From Thioclava electrotropha (lineage in GTDB: Bacteria; Pseudomonadota; Alphaproteobacteria; Rhodobacterales; Rhodobacteraceae): DNA of 64,000 nucleotides. The stretch lies in the NCBI RefSeq assembly GCF_002085925.2, contig NZ_CP053562.1, positions 1,654,001 to 1,718,000 of the forward strand. Direction: 5' to 3'. Under the pieces are notes generated by a model. The model was given only the letters and a program-made list of their open reading frames with translations. It did no database searches and was not told where the DNA came from. The translations under genes were made by a program, and so were the position numbers. This document shows positions 30,986 to 39,648 of the stretch, in pieces (within the stretch, counting starts at the first letter, position 1; every line of letters begins with the position of its first letter).

Positions 30986-31031
30986 GCCGAGGGGCAGGGG
31001 CCTGCGGGCCTCGCTCCGCCAAGCAAAAAGA

Positions 31032-31064
31032 AACGCGGGCAGCGCAAACTGCCCGCGTTTTTTC
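31032..31064. terminator. Bidirectional terminator between cyoD and the DsrE-like gene
   Basis: Perfect 11-bp stem AACGCGGGCAG/CTGCCCGCGTT with T6 on the plus side and CTTTTTG on the minus side, serving two convergent transcripts. Confidence 0.92.
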
Positions 31065-31085
31065 ATGTCCGCCGGAGAGGGGCGA

Positions 31086-31661
31086 TCACATCGGGAAGAG
31101 CTGATAGCCCTGGCTTTCCAGCACCGGCACCGCCGCGAGCGCCGACAGCGCCACATCGACATTCGGCCCGACCTGATCCTCGGTGAAGCCGTGATCGGCC
31201 AGCGCCTGCCCGCAGACATAAAGCGTGACGCCGGCATCCGCGAGTTCCTGCTTCAGCTTGGTGTCGGGATCGTCCTTGCCGAATTTCTCCTTATACGCCT
31301 CGGGCGAAAGCGCGAGCGGGGTTGCCGCGCCATGCAGCACCACCGCGAATTTGCGATGTTCCTTGTCGACGCCCGCATGGCCGTAGACGTTCACCGCGCG
31401 CGCGACATGCCAGAGCGCCGCGTTCACGCCGCCGTCCATCGTCTTGCCCATCCCGACATCGAAGACGATCTTCCAGTCCTTGTTCGGATCGGGGCTGAGC
31501 GCGCCATCGGGCACGGGGTGCATCTTGCCGTAATCCTTCACGACCGGGTTGATCCATTCGGTTTTCGAGCCGTCGTTGCTCGAGGAGGCGGCGAAGGCCG
31601 CGCCCGAACCGAGGGCAAGGGCGAGGGCGGCGGGAAGAACGAAGCGGGTTGCGCGCTGCAT
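31086..31661 (-). CDS. Secreted DsrE/DsrF-like protein
   Basis: A 191-residue exported protein with a signal peptide (VLPAALALALGSGAAFAASS). The DsrE-like fold is recognisable from KIVFDVGMGK near 67, NVYGHAGVDKEHRKFAVVLH near 92, and LADAGVTLYVCGQALADHGF near 142, which holds its only cysteine. In the DsrE family this cysteine carries persulfide sulfur. A periplasmic version next to a divergent octaheme cytochrome suggests a sulfur carrier or sensor role, which is inference. I chose the ATG at 31661 with GGAGAG upstream over the longer frame to 31766. Confidence 0.8.
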   Translation of the reverse strand: MQRATRFVLPAALALALGSGAAFAASSSNDGSKTEWINPVVKDYGKMHPVPDGALSPDPNKDWKIVFDVGMGKTMDGGVNAALWHVARAVNVYGHAGVDKEHRKFAVVLHGAATPLALSPEAYKEKFGKDDPDTKLKQELADAGVTLYVCGQALADHGFTEDQVGPNVDVALSALAAVPVLESQGYQLFPM

Positions 31662-31817
31662 GAAACTCTCCTGTGAAATAGATTTGAGGGCCGGGACCGG
31701 GGATGTCCGCGCCCGGTGAGGCTCAGCGCGGAGCGGCAGCGCTTCGTTCCTCGCCGCGCCGCTCACGGCAGATCAGGGCTGCGTGATGCGTGCCGCGCCT
31801 CCGCGCGTGCCAAAACC

Positions 31818-31859
31818 GATGCGACAGTAAGTCACGCAAAACTCACGAAATGTCGCATC
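31818..31859. promoter_or_regulatory. Perfect 9-bp inverted repeat between dsrE-like and octaheme genes
   Basis: GATGCGACA (31818-31826) and TGTCGCATC (31851-31859) are exact reverse complements, with centres 33 bases apart (three helical turns). The spacer contains two TCACG repeats. In the divergent intergenic region this is a strong candidate operator pair. There is no T tract, so it is not a terminator. Confidence 0.55.
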
Positions 31860-31923
31860 CCCGTGATCGACGCGATCGCGCTAAGCAATGTGAGTAACCA
31901 GTAGTGAGCCAGTCGGAGCATCG

Positions 31924-33645
31924 ATGACACAGAGTGCATTGCGGATCACGGCATTCGTCTCAGCCGTGATTTTGGGCCAGCTTCCCGCCTACGCGCAGGA
32001 CGCGGCCGGGGAGGAGACGCCCGCAATCGGCGCGCAATCGACACCCGTCGCGCAAGGGGCCTCGAAGGCCGCCCATATGAGCGATCCGGTGAAAGAGCTC
32101 ACTGCCGACCACTCGAAATTCGATCAGCTCAAAGGGCCGTTCGCCTCGGGCTCAGAGGTGACCGAGGCCTGTCTGTCGTGCCACACAGAAGCTTCCAATC
32201 AGGTGATGCATTCGGTCCACTGGACTTGGGAATACCAGAACGAGGCCACGGGCCAGACGCTCGGCAAAGCGCATGAGATGAACGCGTTTTGCGGCAATGT
32301 GGCCTCGAACGAGGTGCGCTGCACCTCGTGCCACACGGGCTATGGCTGGACGGATGTGCGCGAGCCGATGCCCGACGATCCGACCAAGGTCGACTGCCTC
32401 GTCTGTCACGACAAATCCGGCCAATATACCAAACAGGACAACCTCGCGGGCGAGCCGCCGCTGGAACCGGTGGCCGCAGGCGCGAAGACCATCACCGGCG
32501 CGGCTGCCTGGCCCGTCAATCTGGCCGAGGCCGCGCAATCCGTAGGCGCACCGCCCGGACGCGACAATTGCGGCAATTGCCACTTCTACGGCGGTGGCGG
32601 CGATAACGTGAAGCATGGCGATCTCAGCTCGGCGCTGTTCAACCCGTCGCGCGACGTCGATGTCCATATGTCGCCCGACGGTCAGAACTTCACCTGCGAG
32701 ACCTGCCACGTCTCGGACAAGCACGTCTTCGAGGGCTCGCGCTACGAGACCGACGTGATCGACCCGCATCCCGATCGCAAGGCAGGCACCGCGCATGACG
32801 CGGCCGCCTGCCAGTCGTGCCACACGGACAGCCCGCATGAAGGGCCGAACCCGCTGATCGCGGCGAAGCTCAACGATCACACCGACACGGTGGCCTGCCA
32901 GACCTGCCACATCCCCAGCTTCGCGCGGGGCGGGGTGGCGACCAAGACCGTCTGGGACTGGTCCACCGCCGGCAAGCTCGACGCGGACGGCAAGCCGATC
33001 ACCGAGGAGGGCTTCACCCAATCCGACGGCAAGCATCTGCACACCTACATGTCGAAGAAGGGCAATTTCGAATGGGGCGAGAACGTCACGCCCTATTACG
33101 CATGGTCCAACGGCGAGATGACCTTCACCCTTCCGGAGGAAGAGATCGACCCGACGCAGGTGGTCGAGATCAACAAGATCGGTGGCAATCCCGGTCAGCC
33201 CGACAGCCGCATCTTCCCCTTCAAGCGGATGGTCGGCACGCAGGCCTATGACGTACAGCGCAATGTGCTGGCCTATAACAACGTCTATGGCCCCGGCAAC
33301 GGCACCGCGCTCTGGTCCTATTACGACTGGGAGAAATCGCTCAAGGCGGGCATGGACTATGCCGGTGTGGAGTATTCGGGCGAGTTCGATTTCGTCCATA
33401 CCTACATGTACTGGCCGATCACCCATATGGTCGCGCCCGCCGACGATGCGCTGCAATGCGAAAGCTGCCACACGCAGGGCGGTCGGATGACCGATCTGGC
33501 GAGGATCTACGTTCCCGGCTCGGAAATCAATCTCGGCGGCAAGCTGGGGCTCGCTATGTTCCTGATGGCGCTTCTGGGGGCCTTGGGCCATGGCGCACTG
33601 CGCCTGATCAACCGCGGCAAGAAGAATGGAGGCCACCATGGCTGA
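31924..33645 (+). CDS. Octaheme c-type cytochrome, tetrathionate-reductase (OTR) type
   Basis: A 573-residue periplasmic multiheme protein. After a signal peptide (VSAVILGQLPAYA) there are eight CxxCH heme sites, at residues 83, 133, 158, 216, 258, 296, 325 and 512. One membrane helix near 540-560 (LGLAMFLMALLGALGHGALR) anchors it. Eight hemes, the long gap before the last heme and a membrane cytochrome b partner match the octaheme tetrathionate reductase family. Those enzymes reduce tetrathionate, and some also reduce nitrite or hydroxylamine, in vitro. The lysine heme ligand of that family cannot be placed by eye. Overlap with the b561 gene and the divergent DsrE-like gene support a sulfur-oxyanion role. 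Confidence 0.85.
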   Translation: MTQSALRITAFVSAVILGQLPAYAQDAAGEETPAIGAQSTPVAQGASKAAHMSDPVKELTADHSKFDQLKGPFASGSEVTEACLSCHTEASNQVMHSVHWTWEYQNEATGQTLGKAHEMNAFCGNVASNEVRCTSCHTGYGWTDVREPMPDDPTKVDCLVCHDKSGQYTKQDNLAGEPPLEPVAAGAKTITGAAAWPVNLAEAAQSVGAPPGRDNCGNCHFYGGGGDNVKHGDLSSALFNPSRDVDVHMSPDGQNFTCETCHVSDKHVFEGSRYETDVIDPHPDRKAGTAHDAAACQSCHTDSPHEGPNPLIAAKLNDHTDTVACQTCHIPSFARGGVATKTVWDWSTAGKLDADGKPITEEGFTQSDGKHLHTYMSKKGNFEWGENVTPYYAWSNGEMTFTLPEEEIDPTQVVEINKIGGNPGQPDSRIFPFKRMVGTQAYDVQRNVLAYNNVYGPGNGTALWSYYDWEKSLKAGMDYAGVEYSGEFDFVHTYMYWPITHMVAPADDALQCESCHTQGGRMTDLARIYVPGSEINLGGKLGLAMFLMALLGALGHGALRLINRGKKNGGHHG

Positions 33646-34288
33646 GCATTGCGTAAAGGTCTATTCGCGCTTCAACCGGCTCTGGCACTGGAGTCAGGTT
33701 GGCTCGATCATGTTGCTGTTCTTCACCGGCGCGCGGCTTCTGGGGCTGCATCCAATCCTGCCTTTCGGGGCGGCGGTGCTGATCCACACGGTGGTGGCGC
33801 TGGCGTTGCTCCTGCTCTGGGCCTTCGCGACCTTCTGGCTGTTCACCACGGGCGGCTACAAGCAGTTCATCCCGCGCATGCAGGGCATGTGGGAGGTCGG
33901 CCGCTTCTACGCCTACGGTGTCTTCAAGGGCGAGGAGCATCCTTATGTGAAGAGCTACGAGCGGCGGCACAACCCGCTGCAGGCGGCGGCCTATTTCGCG
34001 CTCAAGATGATGCTCTTCCCGGCGATCTGGATCTCGGGGCTGGCCTATCTCAGCTACGGGGTCTGGGATCACCTCGACGGCGGCTCGTTCTGGCTGGAGA
34101 TCATCGCGAATTTCCACGTCCTCGCGGCTTTCGCCATTGCGAGCTTCGTGGTGGTCCATGTCTACCTGCTCACCATCGGCCACGGCTTCCGCCAGCATGT
34201 GCGCCCCATGGTTTCGGGCTATGAGAAGGTCGATCTGACCCCCGAGGCAGAGGCCTATTTCCGTCAGCAGGGAAGGGTGCTCGACTGA
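33638..34288 (+). CDS. Cytochrome b561-type membrane subunit
   Basis: A 216-residue di-heme cytochrome b of the bacterial b561/NapC-independent dehydrogenase type with four membrane helices. Candidate heme histidines lie in RLWHWSQV near 20, AVLIHTVVAL near 52, NFHVLAAFA near 162 and VVVHVYLLTIGHGFRQH near 176. Such subunits link the quinone pool to periplasmic cytochromes. The ATG at 33638 has GGAGG upstream and overlaps the octaheme stop by eight bases, so the two are translationally coupled and probably form one quinol-linked complex. Confidence 0.88.
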   Translation: MAEHCVKVYSRFNRLWHWSQVGSIMLLFFTGARLLGLHPILPFGAAVLIHTVVALALLLLWAFATFWLFTTGGYKQFIPRMQGMWEVGRFYAYGVFKGEEHPYVKSYERRHNPLQAAAYFALKMMLFPAIWISGLAYLSYGVWDHLDGGSFWLEIIANFHVLAAFAIASFVVVHVYLLTIGHGFRQHVRPMVSGYEKVDLTPEAEAYFRQQGRVLD

Positions 34289-34310
34289 GCATCGCTACGC
34301 ATGACCGATC

Positions 34311-34335
34311 AAGGCCCCCCATGCGGGGCCTTTTT
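34311..34335 (+). terminator. Intrinsic terminator of the octaheme-b561 operon
   Basis: Stem AAGGCCCC/GGGGCCTT with a 6-base loop followed by TTT, 22 bases after the b561 stop. Confidence 0.88.
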
Positions 34336-34379
34336 CCATCTGCGGTTTGGGGTAACCCCCGGCAGGGCCGGCAAAGAAA

Positions 34380-34403
34380 AACGCCGCTCGGGAAAGCGGC
34401 GTT
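34380..34403 (-). terminator. Intrinsic terminator of the DUF882 gene
   Basis: Stem AACGCCGC/GCGGCGTT with an 8-base loop; on the minus strand TTTTCTTTG follows. Confidence 0.85.
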
Positions 34404-34431
34404 CGGGTCGGTCCGGCGAGGTGCGCGAGGC

Positions 34432-34986
34432 TCAGGAGCCCCAATGCCGCACCGGGCCGCAATCCATGTGCACGAAGTTCGAGCGCGAGTATTTGCCAAC
34501 GCCGCCGGCGTGGCAGGCGGCCGCCGCCTTGTACATCTGGCTGACCGAGCGCGACTTCAGCCGCAGGTCCATCGCCAGACCCTGCATGTGCAGCGAGTTC
34601 TTCGCGACGCCTTTCGAGCGGGAGCGCAGCATGGCGTTGGTCTTGGGCGAGCGGTAGCCCGACAGCAGCATGTAGGGTTCGCGCGAGTCCATCAGGTTGT
34701 GCGCTGCCGCCGCGATGTCCACGGTGCGCGCGTCGATGTTTTTCAGCTGGTTGGTGCGCCAGTCGCGGGCGAAGTAGGTGATTTCCTTCAGCGCGTCGGG
34801 GATATACTCGCCTTCGATCCAGTAAACGGTGTCGAGCGTCTCGCCGGTACGACCGTTATACATCTTGATCCGTCGGATGTCCCCTGCGCCCTTGAGTAGA
34901 CCGAAAGCGTTACTCATGGTGGGGGCTGCCGTCACCATGGTCGCAGCAAATGCGCCCAGAAGGCCGCGCCGGGAAATCGTCGTCAT
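34432..34986 (-). CDS. DUF882 (YcbK-like, peptidase M15-type) protein, Tat-exported
   Basis: A 184-residue periplasmic protein. The N-terminus MTTISRRGLLGAFAATMVTA is a twin-arginine signal. The mature domain shows the zinc-site pattern of the M15/DUF882 fold: LLSGYRSPKTNAMLRS near 106, KNSLHMQGLAMDLRL near 128 and SNFVHMDCGPVRHWG at the end. His, Asp and His lie in HMQGLAMD and FVHMD. The family is thought to act on peptidoglycan. It is divergent from an L,D-transpeptidase gene, a pairing that supports a cell-wall role. Confidence 0.9.
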   Translation of the reverse strand: MTTISRRGLLGAFAATMVTAAPTMSNAFGLLKGAGDIRRIKMYNGRTGETLDTVYWIEGEYIPDALKEITYFARDWRTNQLKNIDARTVDIAAAAHNLMDSREPYMLLSGYRSPKTNAMLRSRSKGVAKNSLHMQGLAMDLRLKSRSVSQMYKAAAACHAGGVGKYSRSNFVHMDCGPVRHWGS

Positions 34987-35353
34987 AGCAAGTTCCTGTG
35001 TTCGCCTGTCTCTCGATTTTCCCGCCCTGTTTCGGGCGGTTGAGGGATGGTAGACCCAAACTTCTTACTCCTTATGGCATAGACAGATTAATCGATAAAG
35101 AACGGAACTGATGCATCTTTGCCATGTTGGGGCATGTCGGCAAAAATTCGCCTGCCGGTGGTAAAAATGCGCTCACGTCCTTGTGGGAGCGGTGTGCGTG
35201 CGGGGTGAGAAGCGGCGGAAAGGCGCTGTTGCCCCTCTGCATCGTTCCGCGCGGGTCCGCGCAGTTCGTTGCGCGCAGGCAACGCTTCGCTGGACAGATG
35301 CAGGTAAGTTTGGAACATCTGGAACGATGGGTCCGGGCAGGGGTTTAGACGCT
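34987..35353. other. Divergent intergenic region, DUF882 / L,D-transpeptidase
   Basis: About 367 bases without a supported gene. It contains a hairpin CCGCCC-TGTTT-GGGCGG near 35021-35039 and an AT-rich segment near 35060-35110. A second weak hairpin with arms TTTGCC/GGCAAA is near 35119-35144. It presumably holds divergent promoters and a long leader for the transpeptidase gene. I found no consensus operator. Confidence 0.5.
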
Positions 35354-36994
35354 ATGACGCGCAATTTCCGTAAGATAGGGCTGGCCTTCGCGCTAGCTAC
35401 GCTCGCCGCCGGCGCTCAGGCGCAAGGCACTGCCCAGATTGCAGCTCAAGGGGCCATGTCGCCATTGGCGGGGGTCGAGCTTTCGGGCTTCACCCAGGCC
35501 GTGGCCGAGGCTGCCGCTGATAATCCCGCTCTGGCCGCCTTCTATGCCGCCCGCGATTACCGGCCGATCTGGACCGCCGCCGAGGATGCGGGCCGCCGCG
35601 CGGCTTTCATGCGCGCGCTCGATCTGTCGGCGATGCAGGGGCTGCCCACTGCGCATTACGATCCCGAGGGGCTGCGTGTCGCCTTCGCCGCCGTCCAGTC
35701 CGAGCGTCAGCGCGGTCTGCTCGAAGTGAAGATGAGCCAGATTTTCCTCGATTACGCCCATGACCTGTCGCATGGCGTGCTCGACCCGCACCGTGTCATC
35801 TCCGATATCAAGCGCGAACCCAAACGCGCCGATCCCGAAGCCCGGATCACGGCTTTTGCGGCCTCGACCAACCCGGCGTTGTTCCTGCGCGATTTGGCTC
35901 CGCAGATGCCGCAATATGCGCAGCTGGTGAAAGCGCGCCTCGATCTGGAGCATCAGATCGAAGCGGGCGGCTGGGGGCCGACGGTGCCCGGCACCAAGCT
36001 CGAGCCCGGCGACAGTGGGCCGGATGTCGTGGCGCTGCGCGACCGGCTGCAGCGGATGGGCTATCTGGGCCGCTCTGCCAGCGCGACCTATGACGCCGAG
36101 ATGCAGAAGGCCGTGCAGGCCTACCAGACCGATCAGGGGCTCGCTACCGATGGCGTGGCCGGGCCCAGCACGCTGGGCGAGATCAACAAGAGCCCCGAGG
36201 CGCGAATGAAAGCCATCCTCGTCGCGATGGAGCGTCTGCGCTGGATGAACGGCATCAATTTCTCGGGTCGCTACGTCTGGGTCAACATCACCGATTTCTC
36301 GGTCCGCGTCATCGACAAAGGCAAGACCACGTTCCGCTCGGTGACGGTGGTCGGGCAGAACAGCTCGGACCGCCGCACGCCGGAGTTTTCCGACGAGATG
36401 GAGCGGATGGTCATCAACCCGGCCTGGCATGTGCCGCGCTCGATCGTGACCAAGGAATACCTGCCGCAGATGAAGCGTAATCCGAATGCGGCGAGCCAGC
36501 TTCAGCTGATCGACAGCCGGGGCCGGGTGGTGCCGCGCTCGGCGGTGAATTTCGCCGCCTATAACGCGAGCAACTTCCCCTTCGCGATGAAGCAGCCGCC
36601 GTCGAACCGCAACGCGCTGGGGCTGGTGAAATTCCTGTTCCCGAACCGCTGGAACATCTACCTGCACGACACGCCCTCGAAATCGCTCTTCAAGAAAGAG
36701 ACGCGGGCGTTCAGCCATGGCTGCGTGCGCGTCGGCGACCCCTTCGATCTGGCCTACACGCTTCTGGGCGCGCAAAGCTCCGATCCGGAAGGCGAGTTCA
36801 AGCGCATCCTCAATTCCGGGCGCGAAACCGTCGTGCCGCTGGAAAAGCACGTCCCGGTCCATCTGACCTATTTCACCGCCTGGCCGACCGCGTCGGGGCA
36901 TGTCGAGTATCGCCGCGACGTCTATGGGCGTGACGCGATTCTCTTCAACGCCTTGCAAAAGGCCGGGGTGGAATTGGGCACGCAGGACAGCTAA
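35354..36994 (+). CDS. Periplasmic L,D-transpeptidase (YcbB/LdtD type)
   Basis: Peptidoglycan cross-linking enzyme of 546 residues. After a signal peptide (GLAFALATLAAGAQA) comes an N-terminal scaffold region, then a peptidoglycan-binding type 1 domain around residues 217-280 (GDSGPDVVALRDRLQRMGYL; YQTDQGLATDGVAGPSTLGE). The YkuD catalytic domain carries FSHGCVRVGDPFDLAY with Cys457. The sequence MERMVINPAWHVPRSIVTKE is the conserved LdtD-type insert. I chose the ATG at 35354 because it starts the signal peptide; the frame is open 171 bases further upstream but is arginine-rich. It forms 3-3 cross-links or attaches proteins. Confidence 0.92.
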   Translation: MTRNFRKIGLAFALATLAAGAQAQGTAQIAAQGAMSPLAGVELSGFTQAVAEAAADNPALAAFYAARDYRPIWTAAEDAGRRAAFMRALDLSAMQGLPTAHYDPEGLRVAFAAVQSERQRGLLEVKMSQIFLDYAHDLSHGVLDPHRVISDIKREPKRADPEARITAFAASTNPALFLRDLAPQMPQYAQLVKARLDLEHQIEAGGWGPTVPGTKLEPGDSGPDVVALRDRLQRMGYLGRSASATYDAEMQKAVQAYQTDQGLATDGVAGPSTLGEINKSPEARMKAILVAMERLRWMNGINFSGRYVWVNITDFSVRVIDKGKTTFRSVTVVGQNSSDRRTPEFSDEMERMVINPAWHVPRSIVTKEYLPQMKRNPNAASQLQLIDSRGRVVPRSAVNFAAYNASNFPFAMKQPPSNRNALGLVKFLFPNRWNIYLHDTPSKSLFKKETRAFSHGCVRVGDPFDLAYTLLGAQSSDPEGEFKRILNSGRETVVPLEKHVPVHLTYFTAWPTASGHVEYRRDVYGRDAILFNALQKAGVELGTQDS

Positions 36995-37050
36995 ATCTCT
37001 GGCAACGGGGGCGGTATGCGCGCCCTCATGCGACCATGAGAGGATCGGCC

Positions 37051-38151
37051 ATGTCCCAGACAATCGAGCATATCGCGCAGGCGCTGAACGCCCGCGCCGA
37101 AGGCGACCTGTCGATCGAGGTGACCAGCGCGTCCGAGCCTGCGACGGCGGGGCCGGACCAGATCGCCCTCGCGATGAGCGAGAAATACGCCGAAGGGCTG
37201 CGCGAAGGTGAGGCCCGCGCGGCGCTTCTTTGGGAAGGTGCCGACTGGCGCGCGCTCGGGCTCGAGGCGGCAGTCTTCGTGACTCGCCCGCGTCTCGCCA
37301 TGGCAGGGCTGTCGAAAGCCTTCGATCCCGGCCCCAACGTAGAGCCCGGCATCCACCCGACTTGTGTGATCGACCCGACCGCCATCATCGGCAAGGATGC
37401 CGCCATCGGCCCCTTCACCGTGATCGGCAAGGAGGTGAAGATCGGTCCGAATGCGCGGATCGTGGGGCAGGTGACCATCGCGGAAGGCGCGCAGATCGGC
37501 TCTGACGCGCTGATCTATCCCGGCGCGCGGATCGGCGCACGGGTTCTGATCGGCGACCGTCTGGTCTGTCAGCCCGGCGCGGTGATCGGCTCGGACGGGT
37601 TTTCCTTCGTCACGCCCGATCCTTCGGGTGTCGAGGAAATCCGCCACACGCTGGAGCAGCGCGAAGAGATCACCGAGCAGAAATGGTCCCGCATCCATTC
37701 GCTCGGCACGGTCGAGATCGGCGATGATGTCGAGATCGGCGCCAACGCCTGTATCGATCGCGGCACGGTGCGCGCGACTGCGATCGGCTCGGGGAGCAAG
37801 CTCGATAACATGGTCCATATCGGCCATAACGTGCAGGTGGGCGAGGATTGCCTGCTCTGCGGTCAGGTCGGCATCGCGGGCTCCACCCGGATCGGGCACC
37901 GCGTGGTGCTGGCAGGGCAATGCGGCGTTTCGGACAACATCACCGTGGGCGATGACGTGATCGCGGCGGGTGGCACCAACATCTACACCAACGTCCCCAA
38001 AGGCCGCACGATCTGGGGCAGCCCGGCGGTGAAGATGGAAACGCAGCTCGAGATCAACAAATCTGTCCGCAGATTGCCGAGATTGTTTGCGCAAATGGCC
38101 GAGCTTCGAGAAACTGTTACGAAACTCACGCAAAAAGGCGGCACGGAGTAA
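37051..38151 (+). CDS. lpxD: UDP-3-O-acyl-glucosamine N-acyltransferase
   Basis: Third step of lipid A synthesis: transfer of a second 3-hydroxyacyl chain from ACP to UDP-3-O-acylglucosamine, cytoplasmic. The 366-residue protein has the N-terminal uridine-binding domain and then left-handed beta-helix hexapeptide repeats from GIHPTCVIDPTAIIGKDAAI near 105 to about 320. Catalytic HIGHNVQVGEDCLL is near 260. The ATG at 37051 has AGAGGA upstream; the frame opens a little earlier, at 37036, with a poor context. It is followed by acpXL and a ketosynthase, not by the usual bam/fabZ/lpxA set. Confidence 0.95.
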   Translation: MSQTIEHIAQALNARAEGDLSIEVTSASEPATAGPDQIALAMSEKYAEGLREGEARAALLWEGADWRALGLEAAVFVTRPRLAMAGLSKAFDPGPNVEPGIHPTCVIDPTAIIGKDAAIGPFTVIGKEVKIGPNARIVGQVTIAEGAQIGSDALIYPGARIGARVLIGDRLVCQPGAVIGSDGFSFVTPDPSGVEEIRHTLEQREEITEQKWSRIHSLGTVEIGDDVEIGANACIDRGTVRATAIGSGSKLDNMVHIGHNVQVGEDCLLCGQVGIAGSTRIGHRVVLAGQCGVSDNITVGDDVIAAGGTNIYTNVPKGRTIWGSPAVKMETQLEINKSVRRLPRLFAQMAELRETVTKLTQKGGTE

Positions 38152-38159
38152 CCCCAGAT

Positions 38160-38441
38160 ATGAGGCCAGACGTGCAAGACCAGGTTTTCTCGATCATCGC
38201 CCGCGAAGCCCTTCGCGAGCCCTCCGAACTTTCGCCCGAGATGACGCTCGACGAATTGGGGCTCGACAGCCTCGGCCTCGTCGAAGTGATCTTCGCCATC
38301 GAAGAGGCCTTCGACGTCTCGGTGCCGTTCAACGCCAACGAACCCGCCGCCTCGCAATTCGACATGTCGTCAGTCGGCGCGATCGTCGGCGCGGTGGAGC
38401 GTCTCGTCTCGGGCGGCAAGCCTTCGACCGCCGTCGCCTGA
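38160..38441 (+). CDS. acpXL: Acyl carrier protein of the AcpXL type
   Basis: A 93-residue carrier protein with the phosphopantetheine Ser in LGLDSLGLVEVIFAIEEAF near residue 39. The N-terminus DQVFSIIAREAL and overall length resemble AcpXL, which carries very-long-chain hydroxy fatty acids for lipid A in rhizobia, rather than the 77-residue housekeeping ACP. It starts nine bases after lpxD and its stop is shared with the ketosynthase start (TGATG). Confidence 0.82.
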   Translation: MRPDVQDQVFSIIAREALREPSELSPEMTLDELGLDSLGLVEVIFAIEEAFDVSVPFNANEPAASQFDMSSVGAIVGAVERLVSGGKPSTAVA

Positions 38442-39646
38442 TGCGGCGCGTCGTCATCACGGGCGCGGGCACGATCAACGCGCTCGGCGAGGGCGTTGCG
38501 GCAACCAAGGCGGCCATGGCGGAGGGGCGCAGCGGCATCGGGCCGCTCAGCTTCCAGGATGTGGAACGGCTGAGCATCCGCATCGGTGGCCAGATCCACG
38601 GCTATGATGCGTCGAGCCGCTTCACCTCGGCGCAGCTCGCGCAATACGACCCCTTCACCCAATACGCGCTGATCTCCGGCGCGGAGGCGATGGCGCAGGC
38701 GGGGCTGGAGACAGCTCCCGATCCCGCCCGCTGGGGCTGCATCGTCGGGTCCGCAGGCGGCGGGCATACGACCGCAAATAACGCCTATCGCGCTGTTTTC
38801 GCAGATCAAAAGGCCCGCGTCCATCCGCTGACGGTGCCCAAGCTGATGTCCAATGCCGCGCCCTCGCATCTCTCGATCCGCTACGGGCTGCAGGGGCCGA
38901 GCTTCGCCGTTGCCACCGCCTGCGCCAGCTCCAACCACGCCATCGGCTTGGCGTTCCAGATGGTACGTTCGGGCATGGCCGAGGGGATGCTCGCGGGCGG
39001 CTCTGAGGCGATGCTCAATTTCGGCGGGCTGAAAGCGTGGGAGGGGCTGCGGGTAATGTCGCCCGATGGCTGCCGCCCGTTCTCGGCGGATCGCAACGGC
39101 ATGGTGCAGGGCGAGGGCGCGGGCGTCTTCGTGATCGAGACGCTGGAGAGCGCCGAGGCGCGTGGCGCGCAGCCCTTGGCCGAGATTGCGGGCTTCGCGA
39201 TGAATTCCGATGCGAGCGATATCGTGATGCCGTCGCTCGACGGGGCCTCCGCAGCGATCACCGGCGCGTTGAGCGATGCGGGCATGGCGCCCGATGAGGT
39301 CGGTTATATCAACGCCCACGGGACCGGCACGGCGGCGAATGACCGGATCGAGACGGGCGCGATCCGCGCGGCGTTGGGCAAGGCGGCCGATCAGGTCGCG
39401 GTCAGCTCGACCAAGGCGCTACACGGCCATTGCATCGGCGGCACGGGGGCGGTGGAGCTTATCGCTTGCCTGATGGCGCTTGGCGATGGGGTCATCGCGC
39501 CGACGGCCAATTACGCCACCCCCGATCCCGACTGCGATCTGGATTATGTGCCCAACACGGCCCGCAAGTCGCAGGTCGGCGCGGCGCTCTCGAATGCCTT
39601 CGCTTTCGGCGGGCTCAATGCGGTTCTGGCCTTGCGCGCGATTTGA
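38441..39646 (+). CDS. Beta-ketoacyl-ACP synthase (FabF-like)
   Basis: Chain-elongating condensing enzyme of 401 residues. The catalytic triad is visible: Cys in VATACASSNHAIG near 163, His in YINAHGTGTAAND near 292 and His in STKALHGHCIGGTGAVE near 328. The N-terminus MRRVVITGAGTINALGEG is typical of FabF. Next to lpxD and acpXL it probably builds a special acyl chain for lipid A. The start at 38441 is one base after the acpXL stop begins; the longer frame runs through acpXL and is rejected. Confidence 0.9.
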   Translation: MRRVVITGAGTINALGEGVAATKAAMAEGRSGIGPLSFQDVERLSIRIGGQIHGYDASSRFTSAQLAQYDPFTQYALISGAEAMAQAGLETAPDPARWGCIVGSAGGGHTTANNAYRAVFADQKARVHPLTVPKLMSNAAPSHLSIRYGLQGPSFAVATACASSNHAIGLAFQMVRSGMAEGMLAGGSEAMLNFGGLKAWEGLRVMSPDGCRPFSADRNGMVQGEGAGVFVIETLESAEARGAQPLAEIAGFAMNSDASDIVMPSLDGASAAITGALSDAGMAPDEVGYINAHGTGTAANDRIETGAIRAALGKAADQVAVSSTKALHGHCIGGTGAVELIACLMALGDGVIAPTANYATPDPDCDLDYVPNTARKSQVGAALSNAFAFGGLNAVLALRAI

Positions 39647-39648
39647 AA

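Noticed and set aside
31818..31859. Rho-independent terminator between dsrE-like and octaheme genes
   Set aside because: Arms are perfect but the spacer is 24 bases and no T tract follows in either direction; divergent genes leave no transcript to end here.
32152..33639. Minus-strand frame opposite the octaheme cytochrome
   Set aside because: Antisense artefact; the plus strand has eight heme motifs and a signal peptide.
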